From DASRFR01 sp035651455 (lineage in GTDB: Bacteria; Acidobacteriota; Terriglobia; Terriglobales; Acidobacteriaceae), in NCBI GenBank assembly GCA_035651455.1, contig DASRFR010000003.1, positions 1 to 64,000 of the forward strand: a stretch of 64,000 bases of DNA. Direction: 5' to 3'. Below the pieces are notes generated by a model that did no database searches, was not told the origin of the DNA, and saw nothing but the letters and a program-made list of their open reading frames with translations. The translations under genes were made by a program, and so were the position numbers. Each line of letters opens with the position of its first letter. The stretch's first letter is position 1. Shown here piece after piece: positions 32,898-41,162 of the stretch.

Positions 32898-32935
32898 ATC
32901 TAGTGTGTTGTTTTGAAATTATATCTAGTGTGTGA
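32886..32935. repeat. 25-bp tandem repeat, two copies, over the HNH start
   Basis: TTTTGAAACCATATCTAGTG continues TGTTG (32886-32910) and is followed by TTTTGAAATTATATCTAGTG then TGTGA (32911-32935). The copies differ at four positions. The start codon of the HNH frame lies in the first copy, so the repeat may mark a regulatory site or a slip in replication. Confidence 0.7.
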
Positions 32936-33372
32936 ACCCGTACGCCTGCTCGGTGTGCACCCACCTAGTAGCGGCCCGGCTACGCAAATGGACAATACCA
33001 TTCTTGTTGTAGTCCGCTAGGTGACGTCGCTTCTTCATCCGATCACCATCCACACCAATTTGCCTGCAGTTCGCGTCAACGCTGTCAATATCAGTGTCTC
33101 TGTTTTGAAATTCAGTGATTCTAGCGATTCGACTTGTTTACTGAGAAAAGCCTCATACATTCTTTATGTCCTCTGCCTGCAGGGGCATATGCGATTATTC
33201 TGCCTTGATGAAGTTGGGTTCTCAGAGTCTATCAGCGGTGCAACGGCAGTCGCAGGAGCTCCCAATCACAAGGCGGGATCAAATGTGGTCCAAGGAGCGA
33301 GAGGAAACTCAGGTCCGCTGAAGGCGCCGGAGTACTCTCATCGGGCACAATCTGCGATATACTGCGGCGCTT
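32936..33372. other. Gene-free stretch
   Basis: No supported gene. An open frame on the + strand from 33021 has no ribosome binding site and unlikely composition. It probably contains the promoter of the receiver-like gene. Confidence 0.45.
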
Positions 33373-33867
33373 ATGGCACCCCTTTTCGTCCCCCAGAGCA
33401 CGCAGCAATCCGGAGTCTTGTGGGATGCATTGGCCATCCATGCAGGCCAGAGAAAGATTCAGGATGATTCTCCGTTCGACTCGCCCAAAAGGAGTCAATC
33501 GCTTCGGCGCGTCGGCCACGGCAATCGAGTGTTGATGTTTGGCCGCATTCGGGAACTGGCGTTGTATCGGGCGGAGGTACTGCGCGACCGTGGTTTCGAG
33601 GTGGTCACCCCGAAGGACCGGGCACAGGCGATGGATGCCATCCGCGCCGGCGGTTTCGATGTTGCTGTCCTTACCTACACACTTTCCAACGAGACGGTAC
33701 AAGAGCTGGCGGCAATGGTTCGGGAGTATTGTCCGAATTGTCCGCTGGTGGCGATTTCGCATGAAAAGAGAATCGACCGGAAGATAGGACCCGACGCAAT
33801 GGTAAAAGCGGACGATGGTCCAGCCGCCTTAATCGCAACGTTGCGGCGGCTGACCCGACAAGTTTGA
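33373..33867 (+). CDS. Receiver-like protein lacking the phospho-acceptor Asp
   Basis: Up to 164 residues; the domain itself begins near GTG 33529 (112 residues) and the first 50 residues are not domain-like. The fold pattern is CheY-like: RVLMFGRIRELALYRAEVL, FDVAVLTYTLSNETVQELAA, CPLVAISHE and IGPDAMVKADDGPAALIATL. At the position of the phospho-acceptor the sequence is V-L-T-Y-T instead of V-L-x-D, and the N-terminal acidic pair is missing. It is therefore a pseudo-receiver that cannot be phosphorylated in the usual way and may act by protein contact. No output domain is present. Confidence 0.6.
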   Translation: MAPLFVPQSTQQSGVLWDALAIHAGQRKIQDDSPFDSPKRSQSLRRVGHGNRVLMFGRIRELALYRAEVLRDRGFEVVTPKDRAQAMDAIRAGGFDVAVLTYTLSNETVQELAAMVREYCPNCPLVAISHEKRIDRKIGPDAMVKADDGPAALIATLRRLTRQV

Positions 33868-33944
33868 GGCATTGGGGAGCGGGTTAAGGTGCAGATAACC
33901 CGCCTGAGCGTTGCCGAGCCGCGCGAGCAAACGGCGAGGCTGTC

Positions 33945-35228
33945 CTAGTCAGCGGCTGGTTGCGGGGCGGGCACCTGCACGGACTTCAGTTTCTCGAGTG
34001 CGGCAGTTACTTCCTTCCATTTCTTCTTATCCTTTTTCACTTCGATCGGAGAATTGGGATCCGCGTAGAAGGCGAGAATGTTCTGGCGCAGTTCGGGAGA
34101 GACTCGCTGGAAACCATGCTCTTGAAGTTTAAGCAGCAGCTTAGCATAGCTGCGGTCGGCCAAGCGATATTCTCCGGGACGGGTAGGGCGGCCGGTGTCG
34201 CAGTCGGTATCGGGCAAACTGAAATGGGGATCAGTACTCTGGCGCAGGAGATATCGATAGTTCTCCACGGTTTGATTGACACTCTTAATGTAAAGGTCTT
34301 CGGTCTGGGTGGTGGGAGTCTTAAAGGCGACGGCTTTGAAGGGCCCGACCTTGGGGATGATCTTGAGAAAAAAGGCGAGGATCCTGGTGCCGAGGCCGGG
34401 ACGACGGTACACTGATCCCCACTCCTTGTTGTATTGAGCGCGAGAAAGATAGTAGCGGAATTTCTTTTCGTTGAAGTTGGGAGTGTCGCGAACCAGTTCT
34501 TTTTTGCGCGACAGCAGCGCGACACGAGTCATTTCCGGGATCACCTTGCTGATGCTGCGTCGAAAAGTGCCGATGGCGAGGTCGACATCGCCGAAGACGT
34601 CTTCGAGCCTGAGGCTATACGTATCCTGGAATGCGCGATCCAGTAACGGCTTGGAAATTTCGAAGCCGATGAAGTCGTGATACTGATCGCTGGTATAGCG
34701 GTTCTTGGCGACCTGCTCCATGTCAAAGCCAAACTCCGTCTGGATGTGAGCCTTGGGATTGTCGGCATAGGTCACTTGCTTGCCGTATTTTTTCTCCAGC
34801 TTGGGGAATCCGATGGCGACAACATGATTGATGGTGGGATGGCCCTGGTTGTCGGAAGAATAATGGGCGAGCGCTCCCAGAGCGAAAGCGTACTCGTAGA
34901 CGTCGCAGGAATCGTCGATCAGGGCGTGGACGAAATCGCCGGTACGCACATAGTGGACGAGATCACTGAAATCCTTGCTGCCGAACGGATAGTAGCCCAT
35001 GTCCTGAACAACGGAGCCGCCGTAGGCGAAAGCGTGAGCTTTGCGGAGGTCCTCCTCGCTGGATTGGGGGAAGCGCTTGAGCAGCAAAGGTTGGATCTGG
35101 TCGCGCCAAAGCAGGTCAATGACTTGCTCGTGGGTGAGCACAGAGTAGGCGGGACAAATGCGGACCGCCGCCACAAATACCAGGAACAAAAGAATGGCCC
35201 GTACACGGCGGGCCTGATGGATCGTCAT
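33945..35228 (-). CDS. Secreted zinc-dependent phospholipase C-like protein
   Basis: 427 residues with a signal peptide (AILLFLVFVAAVRICPAYS). The mature N-terminus follows the zinc-dependent phospholipase C pattern: Y-S-V-L-T-H-E, then KAHAFAYGGSVVQDMGYYP, TGDFVHALIDD with a metal ligand, and FALGALAHYSSDNQGHPTIN with two His residues. The family hydrolyses phospholipids or related lipids, but Acidobacterial secreted forms are uncharacterised. The C-terminal 150 residues have no known domain and end in a Pro/Ala-rich tail. It is followed by the propeller gene upstream on the same strand (41 nt), so the two may be cotranscribed. Confidence 0.8.
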   Translation of the reverse strand: MTIHQARRVRAILLFLVFVAAVRICPAYSVLTHEQVIDLLWRDQIQPLLLKRFPQSSEEDLRKAHAFAYGGSVVQDMGYYPFGSKDFSDLVHYVRTGDFVHALIDDSCDVYEYAFALGALAHYSSDNQGHPTINHVVAIGFPKLEKKYGKQVTYADNPKAHIQTEFGFDMEQVAKNRYTSDQYHDFIGFEISKPLLDRAFQDTYSLRLEDVFGDVDLAIGTFRRSISKVIPEMTRVALLSRKKELVRDTPNFNEKKFRYYLSRAQYNKEWGSVYRRPGLGTRILAFFLKIIPKVGPFKAVAFKTPTTQTEDLYIKSVNQTVENYRYLLRQSTDPHFSLPDTDCDTGRPTRPGEYRLADRSYAKLLLKLQEHGFQRVSPELRQNILAFYADPNSPIEVKKDKKKWKEVTAALEKLKSVQVPAPQPAAD

Positions 35229-35269
35229 CTCAGGTTGTTTGAGTCAGGTTCCGGCGGAGTGGTTGCAAG

Positions 35270-36301
35270 TCACTTGCCTAACTCCAGCAGAACGAATGTA
35301 TCAGGAAGTACGCCGGGGCGGGGACGTGGGTGCTGAGGGGTGGGCTGAGGCGGAGGCCCGAATTGCGCGGTCACGGTGTAGATCTTGTGAGTCTTGGGAT
35401 CGAGAGCCATAGTGCGGGCGCCCGGCTGGGTCTTTACGTTTTCCGCCACGCTGAATTTATCGGGAGCATCCTCGTGGATGGCGGTGAGAACGCCTTCACC
35501 GCAAGAGGCGAAAGCAAGATTGGTAGCGGGATCGAAGGCGGTGGCATCCACGCCTTCGCCGATGGGCAGCGTGGTAATCAGCTTGCCGCTGTCGGCATCG
35601 ACGATGGCCATCATTTTATTGTCACAGCCGGAGAAAAGGCGGCGGCTGGTGCGATCCAGGGCGAGGCCCGAAGGCGATTCGCAGGGAGCGAGTGGCCAAC
35701 GCGCCTTGACCGCGAGCTTGGCGGGATCGAGGGAGAGCAATTCGCTTTTGTCCTCGATGTTGACGAAGACGCCGCCTTTGCCGTCGCTCACGGCGAACTC
35801 GGGCTTGCCGCCGACTGGGATTGTCCCGACAGCCATGCCTTTCGCGGCGTCGATGGCAGTCACGTCGTGGCTTCTGCCGTTGAAGGCGAACACGCGCTGG
35901 GTGGCAGGATCGAAGAGAATGGCGTCGGGATTGTCGCCGGCCTTCACCTTACTCAGAGTCTTGAATGTTTTCAGATCGAAAATGCTCACCGTACCTTCGC
36001 GGCCATTGCTGATGAAACCTTTTCCGAGTTCGGGAGCTAAAGCAATTCCGTGAACGCCCGGCGTGTCAGGAATATCGGCGATAGGCTTCGACGGGGAATC
36101 GGTATCGAGCACGATTACGTGGGTGGCGCGCGAAATGTAGAGATGGTGCGCGTCGGGATCGACGAGAAGGTAGTCCCAACCGCCCTCTCCACCAAGCTTG
36201 TAGGTGTTGAGGATGTGATAGCCGGGAGCCGAGGCAGCAAAGGCAGCGACGGTGATGACGGCAATCGAAGCCAGGAAATAAATGAGAGATTTTGATGTCA
36301 T
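35270..36301 (-). CDS. Secreted YncE-like beta-propeller protein
   Basis: 343 residues from ATG 36301, which has GAGGT 5 nt before it; the longer frame to 36382 is rejected. A signal peptide (IYFLASIAVITVAAFAAS) precedes about seven repeats of the form D-P-A-T-x-x-V/L-F/Y, for example LLVDPDAHHLYIS, ILFDPATQRVFAF and TAFDPATNLAFAS. This is a YncE/NHL-like seven-bladed propeller, usually a binding scaffold in the periplasm. Blade repeats are intact. The end is Pro-rich (PPPQPTPQHPRPRPG). Confidence 0.85.
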   Translation of the reverse strand: MTSKSLIYFLASIAVITVAAFAASAPGYHILNTYKLGGEGGWDYLLVDPDAHHLYISRATHVIVLDTDSPSKPIADIPDTPGVHGIALAPELGKGFISNGREGTVSIFDLKTFKTLSKVKAGDNPDAILFDPATQRVFAFNGRSHDVTAIDAAKGMAVGTIPVGGKPEFAVSDGKGGVFVNIEDKSELLSLDPAKLAVKARWPLAPCESPSGLALDRTSRRLFSGCDNKMMAIVDADSGKLITTLPIGEGVDATAFDPATNLAFASCGEGVLTAIHEDAPDKFSVAENVKTQPGARTMALDPKTHKIYTVTAQFGPPPQPTPQHPRPRPGVLPDTFVLLELGK

Positions 36302-36576
36302 AGCGTACCTCGTCACCGCGCTGCCACGGCGGCAGGCAAAAGGTTTGGTCCGTCGCAAAAAACGCATTTTCGCCTGCGGCACCTGAAGTGATCCTTAACA
36401 CAATGGCGCGGGCGCGATGGATTTGTCCAGAGGAGGCGGAGGGGACGGGTAAAAAGCAGGGTGGGGAGAGAGCCACCCTGCTGGATACGCGGCTTGCTTT
36501 CAGCGCGCGTTGTGCTGCGAACAACGATGTGTGAGGCCTGCCGGCACCGCCGCAGTGTTCCAGTCCGCCATCACTT
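36302..36576. promoter_or_regulatory. Intergenic region with propeller promoter and upstream terminator
   Basis: It holds the ribosome binding site and promoter region of the propeller gene and the terminator of the ARPP-1 gene (36451-36482). No gene is present. Confidence 0.5.
36451..36482 (-). terminator. Intrinsic terminator of the ARPP-1-type gene
   Basis: On the minus strand AGCAGGGTGG, an 8-nt loop and CCACCCTGCT form a perfect 10-bp stem followed by TTTTT. It lies 95 nt after the stop of the gene at 36577. Confidence 0.88.
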
Positions 36577-37683
36577 TTAGTCCGCCATCTTGGCGAGATG
36601 GAGGTCGAAACCGGTCTTGGGCAGCAGCGAGGTCAATTCGAAAGCCTTGAAGCCGTCTCCTGCGACTTCGGTCTGGCGATAGAGCCCTGGCTCGGTTTCG
36701 ACGCTCTGGTGGCGGCCTTCGAGATCGCCGAGGAATTCCTGCGCGGACCGTGTGCTGGCCTGGGCGCCCTTGGCTTTGCTGACGACGGCTTCGGCTGCGT
36801 AAGAGCGGATCAGCTTCGGCCAATATTTCTGCAGCAGATTGGTGCTGGCGAAGATGTCCGCCCAAATAATCTCGCCGTTCATGGCGACGACAACACCGAC
36901 CGCGTTGCGGTCGCGCAACTGCTTGATCACGCTTTCGTAGCCGCTCTCAATGGGCCCGGCAACGGAATCGACCTTGGACTGCACGGCGCTGTTCTGCATG
37001 ACACGGGCATAGGAAGTGGTGCCGGCCACTTCGCGAGCGGCGGGAGCGGGAACGGCGACAGCCATGGCGTCCTGGGCTTCTTTCACTTTCGACCACACTT
37101 TTTCCTGGTTTTTGTCGGCCATCGCACTACCGCGCACCTGGGGAGCCGCCATGGCAGAGGCCAGCGTACCGAACTTGTCGGTGGCGCCAGTCCAGCGGCC
37201 GGGCTCAACGCAGAAAACACCGAGATCAACCGGATCGCTTTCAGGAGGAACGATGCGGTCCTTGGCAATGACGCGATCCTGCTTGCCGCCGGTCACGATC
37301 TCACCAGCTAGCAGGATGAGAGGCCGCTTGGAGTTGTTGACTAAAACCAGCTGGTTAACTTGCGCACTGGGGCGAGGAGGTGCGGTCCCATCCCAGGCGC
37401 CCTGCGGGTGCGGATGTCGACGAATCAAGCCGGGGAGGTGGCCGTATTCGGTGACGACGACCTCGCCTGATTTGAGGCCTTCGTCGAGAGTAAGGAAAAG
37501 ATCAGTGTCATGGGATTTGGCCGCGACCACGGGAAAAACCTGAAGGTTCCCATGGTGGATGGGCTCGAGAACTTTATATTCGGACTTGAAGACTTCTCCG
37601 GCCAACGCGGTTATTGGCGCGATCAACGCTGATGCAAGCACGACGCCCACTATCGAGAAGACGATTAGAACTCTGCGCGACAT
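36577..37683 (-). CDS. Secreted ARPP-1-domain protein
   Basis: 368 residues from ATG 37683, which has AGGAGG 4 nt before it (a longer frame to 37785 is rejected). A signal peptide (IVFSIVGVVLASALIAPITA) is followed by the ARPP-1-type domain: VLEPIHHGNLQVFPVVAA, TLDEGLKSGEVVVTEYG and LVLVNNSKRPLILLAGEIVT, then GGKQDRVI. The family (named for association with ARG and rhodanese-phosphatase proteins) has no known biochemical activity. The second half repeats a related fold loosely (IESGYESVIKQLRDRNAVGV). It is divergent from the sigma factor gene at 37926. Confidence 0.8.
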   Translation of the reverse strand: MSRRVLIVFSIVGVVLASALIAPITALAGEVFKSEYKVLEPIHHGNLQVFPVVAAKSHDTDLFLTLDEGLKSGEVVVTEYGHLPGLIRRHPHPQGAWDGTAPPRPSAQVNQLVLVNNSKRPLILLAGEIVTGGKQDRVIAKDRIVPPESDPVDLGVFCVEPGRWTGATDKFGTLASAMAAPQVRGSAMADKNQEKVWSKVKEAQDAMAVAVPAPAAREVAGTTSYARVMQNSAVQSKVDSVAGPIESGYESVIKQLRDRNAVGVVVAMNGEIIWADIFASTNLLQKYWPKLIRSYAAEAVVSKAKGAQASTRSAQEFLGDLEGRHQSVETEPGLYRQTEVAGDGFKAFELTSLLPKTGFDLHLAKMAD

Positions 37684-37925
37684 AGGTCCTCCTGGCTGGC
37701 GGCACTCCCCGGAAGGACCAACCCACATCCGGCCTCCCGGGGCACCGTAACTAACCCTGCCTGTGAGGAGAACGTAAGTAGGCAAGAGTTCTTGCGGCGA
37801 AAGTTGCGCCGGGTCCGAGTGCTTGAGCAGCGGGCGTTTAGGTTCCTTCTCCCCAGGTTAGAACACCGGTAGCTCGTTTTCCTGGGTGCACGTCTAAAGA
37901 AATTGGTAGCATTAACAAACCGGGG

Positions 37926-38861
37926 ATGAGTGATAGCTTTCAATCCGTCGAGTTCGTGCCGAGAACGTGCGCACGCGAACTCTACACGAAGAGCGGCGCC
38001 GAACAGTTTGGGCTCACGGAGGCTCAGTTCTGCAGCGTGCTGGCGGAGGTTGCGCGGAAATATTTGCCAACAGGAGCGACCGCCGGGGAAATCCAGACCT
38101 TCTGTTTGAACTTGCGAGTGGAAGAACTGGCATTGGCCCGGGCCTGTGCCTGCGGGCACGAGTACGCGTGGGAACTGTTCTTGACGCGTTATCGCGAGAA
38201 GCTCTACCAGATGGCGCTGCAGATTGCACGGGAGGATTCCGCAGCCCGCGATCTGGCAGATTCAATGTACGGAGATTTGTATGGGGTGCAGTCGGGCGGA
38301 GCGCAACGGGTTTCGAAACTGGCTTCCTACACGGGCCGCGGATCACTGGAAGGCTGGCTGCGGACGGTGCTGGCGCAAGAACACGTGAACCGCTACCGGC
38401 GACAGAAGCGGCTGGTCAGCCTGGAAGAGGAAAACGAAGAAGGCGTACAGTTCGCGGCAGCAACTGCGGAAGCCGACGCAAGCGTGGACACGCGAGTGGA
38501 GATAGCGACGGATGAGGCGCTGGAGCAACTGCAGCCGGAAGAGCGGCTGATTCTGGCTTTCTATTATCTGGACGGGCGAACGCTGGCGGAAATCGCCCGG
38601 GTACTGGGGGTACATGAATCCACCATCAGCCGTAAGCTGGACAAAGTGGCCAAGTCATTGCGCAAGAAGATCATGGCAGGGTTGGGACGGCAGGGTATGA
38701 GCCGCCGGCAGGCGCAGGAGGCGCTGGAAGTAGACGTCCGCGATCTGCGGGTAAATATTCGCAAGCACTTGTCGCAAGAAAGGGTAGGACAATCGTTCCC
38801 TGAGAAGCAAAGTGTTGCGCAAAAGAAAGTAGAAGCCGGAGCAGGAGAGGGAACAGGGTAG
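37926..38861 (+). CDS. ECF-type RNA polymerase sigma factor
   Basis: 311 residues. Region 2 lies at about 75-140 (HEYAWELFLTRYREKLYQMA, then SYTGRGSLEGWLRTVLAQEH) and region 4 at about 195-250 (LEQLQPEERLILAFYYLDGR, then LAEIARVLGVHESTISRKLD), the helix-turn-helix that reads the -35 box. The N-terminal 70 residues and a C-terminal tail of 60 residues are extra. It directs RNA polymerase to a special set of promoters. The next gene, 63 nt on, encodes a zinc-finger anti-sigma-like membrane protein, the usual partner. Confidence 0.85.
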   Translation: MSDSFQSVEFVPRTCARELYTKSGAEQFGLTEAQFCSVLAEVARKYLPTGATAGEIQTFCLNLRVEELALARACACGHEYAWELFLTRYREKLYQMALQIAREDSAARDLADSMYGDLYGVQSGGAQRVSKLASYTGRGSLEGWLRTVLAQEHVNRYRRQKRLVSLEEENEEGVQFAAATAEADASVDTRVEIATDEALEQLQPEERLILAFYYLDGRTLAEIARVLGVHESTISRKLDKVAKSLRKKIMAGLGRQGMSRRQAQEALEVDVRDLRVNIRKHLSQERVGQSFPEKQSVAQKKVEAGAGEGTG

Positions 38862-38924
38862 TGACCAACGTCCGGCTGCGAAAGCACGTCCAGGTTATTT
38901 GGAAAATACGAGATTTGAGCTGAC

Positions 38925-40124
38925 ATGCAGGAGCTTCCAAAAAGCGTAGTGGAACGGTTGAAGGCGGCGGGAACGTCTGCGTCGGTGCATCCCGATGCGG
39001 ATGTGATAAACGCTTTCATGGAGCGATCTCTACCTGAGCGGGAGCGGGCGCACCTGATTACGCATTTAGCGACTTGCGACGAATGCCGGGAGATCATCGT
39101 ACGCGCCACTCCACAAGTGGAAATCGCTCGTCCGACGGAGCCGCGGAAACGCTGGCTTGGGACGCGTTCCCTGCAATGGGCGGCTGCAATGTGCACCGTG
39201 TTGGTAGCGGGCGGCGTGTTGCTGTTGCGAGACCAACCTGGCAAGCAGGAACTGGGGCAGCAGACGCGCGTGGCCGTCGCGGAACCGTCTAGAGCGACAG
39301 TGACGCCTGCCCCGGCACGCGCGGAGACTGCGAATACTCGCGATACGTCAACACAAATCGCCGCATTGAGTCCGGCGCCGGAAGAACGAACGGATAGGGC
39401 AAGAGCAAAGAAAGCTGAAACCCCTGCGGCCAGAGCGTTCGCCGGAATTTCCCCGGCACAGCCTGAGGCGCAGACGACGGCGAGCGCGGCACTGCGTAAG
39501 TCCGCAGCAGCGAGTAAGGCGAGCACTTCCGAGTTGGCGGAACTCAAGGCACCGACAGCACCACCCCAGATTCCGAGCGAAACAGCCAAGAATGCGGACG
39601 CGGGCGTGCAGACCGACACGATCAGCTCGGATTCCCCCGAAATAGCCCTGAGCAAGGCTAAGCCTCCGCAGCCCGCGCCGGCCGCAGCACCGTCGTCAAA
39701 TGTAAGGGCGAGTGGCATGCTCGTGAGGAATAACATTCCCGCAACGGCGGCACAGATGGCAAGCCGCCCGATGGGCTTTCAACTGGGCAATTCTCCGACG
39801 CAGTGGATGGTGTCGAACGGAACCGTGCAACGCTCGATCGACGCTGGACGAACCTGGCAAACAGCATCGCCGGTGAGCGGCGTGAGCTTTCGGACAGTTG
39901 CCGCGGTGGGTTCGCATGTATGGGCCGGAGGCGCGGCGGGAGCCCTCTATCATTCCACGGACGGCGGGCAACACTGGGCGGCCATTCACCCGGCAACAAA
40001 TGGGGCCAGCCTGACAGCGGATATCACAGGGATCCAGTTTGCCGATGCGCAGCACGTAACCGTGACTGCCGCAGCAGAACAGTGGAGCACGTCCGATGGC
40101 GGCCAAACCTGGCAGAAGCAGTAA
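38925..40124 (+). CDS. Zinc-finger anti-sigma-like protein with a Ycf48-like C-terminus
   Basis: 399 residues with three parts. Residues 1-60 hold a zinc-binding anti-sigma motif, H47-x3-C51-x2-C54 (HLITHLATCDECREI). One membrane helix follows (WAAAMCTVLVAGGVLLL, about 85-101). A long Ala/Pro/Glu-rich linker to about residue 290 is probably disordered and extracytoplasmic. The last 110 residues contain repeats of the Ycf48/BNR type (S-I-D-A-G-R-T-W, then YHSTDGGQHWAAIH and WSTSDGGQTWQKQ). The arrangement suggests an external sensor controlling the sigma factor encoded just before it; this is inference. Confidence 0.78.
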   Translation: MQELPKSVVERLKAAGTSASVHPDADVINAFMERSLPERERAHLITHLATCDECREIIVRATPQVEIARPTEPRKRWLGTRSLQWAAAMCTVLVAGGVLLLRDQPGKQELGQQTRVAVAEPSRATVTPAPARAETANTRDTSTQIAALSPAPEERTDRARAKKAETPAARAFAGISPAQPEAQTTASAALRKSAAASKASTSELAELKAPTAPPQIPSETAKNADAGVQTDTISSDSPEIALSKAKPPQPAPAAAPSSNVRASGMLVRNNIPATAAQMASRPMGFQLGNSPTQWMVSNGTVQRSIDAGRTWQTASPVSGVSFRTVAAVGSHVWAGGAAGALYHSTDGGQHWAAIHPATNGASLTADITGIQFADAQHVTVTAAAEQWSTSDGGQTWQKQ

Positions 40125-40290
40125 GGCCTAGAGCCGGGTCCCGCGACTCAGGCGGTTTTTCCTCACGCGATTGTTCCTTCACGCGCCCTTGCTCAGGCGG
40201 CTTTCTTCCCAAAGAATGCGCGTCCATGAGCAAGCAGCAACCACAGGTTCAAATCGATAACTCTGCAATGCTTAAACGGAGGTCGTCCCG

Positions 40291-41149
40291 ATGCCCCGGT
40301 CAAGGCGTTCCGTCCCGCTTTTGTGTGTTTTGTGCCTGGTCGCGCTCACCTTGTGTGTCCACGCCGACGCGGCTTTCGCAACCGAAGTTCTCTACGCGCA
40401 AGTGAACACGAGCATTCTTACCTACACCGTGGACGTCAATAGTCTGGAGCCGACGCTGGTGGGTTCGCCGTTGCTGTTGCAGGGACTGCCCGAGTTCGTG
40501 CAAGTAGTTCCCAGTCCAAATGACCATTTTCTATACATATTGAGCGGTCAGCAGAGAGGGCAGGTTAGGATGTCGGTGTATGCGACAGATGCATCGGGGG
40601 TGCCGCAAACGCCCGCGGTCCAGATCCTGTCGCCAGCCCCGATCAGCCAGTTCGCGATCGATCCCAACGGCCGGTTCGCGTTTGCATTCGAGTTCCAGGA
40701 CTTTCATCGGATCGGCAACACGGACGATCAACAATCTTCACCTGGCGGTGGGACAAACCGGAGTGCTGGTTTATCCACTCACGACGAATCCCAAGAACCC
40801 GATTATCCAGTGCACCTCCGCGATGCTGATGGCGTGCGGCGCCGCGGGAGACTTTTGGCAGGATCCGACCGGTACGTACTTGTTATTACAGCTAAGGAAC
40901 ACCTTCGATATCGCCAAAATTAACATTGCGGATAAAGAGATCGTCGACACCGGCAGCACCTTTCCGGCAACGCAGACGCCGTATTTCAGCCGAGATGAAG
41001 CGATCATGTACGGGGTGCAATACAACTTCGATCATGTTTCTGTGATTCAGGTGTATGGGTTCGATGCAAACAGCGGCGCGCTGACAACGGGAGGGCAGGC
41101 ATCCGTTCCGGCTTCGTTGTGGAGTGTTGTCGCGGCGCAGCGGCAATAG
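40291..41149 (+). pseudogene. Frameshifted secreted beta-propeller gene
   Basis: The first frame starts at ATG 40291 with GGAGG 7-8 nt before it and gives a signal peptide (LLCVLCLVALTLCVHADAAF) and propeller-like repeats (SPNDHFLYILSGQQRG, FAIDPNGRFAFAFEFQ). It loses sense near 40722. From there a second frame, one base shifted, continues to 41149 with INNLHLAVGQTGVLVYPLTT and TPYFSRDEAIMYGVQYNF. One extra G in ACGGACGATC would explain it. It may be a real mutation or a sequencing error. Product: YncE/lactonase-like propeller, about 285 residues. Confidence 0.7.
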
Positions 41150-41162
41150 CGGGTCTCAATGT

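Noticed and set aside
40226..40405. A + strand frame starting MSKQQPQVQIDNSAM, like the beginning of a DUF3467 protein
   Set aside because: The resemblance ends after about 15 residues, the frame runs through the ribosome binding site and start of the propeller gene, and no site precedes its ATG.
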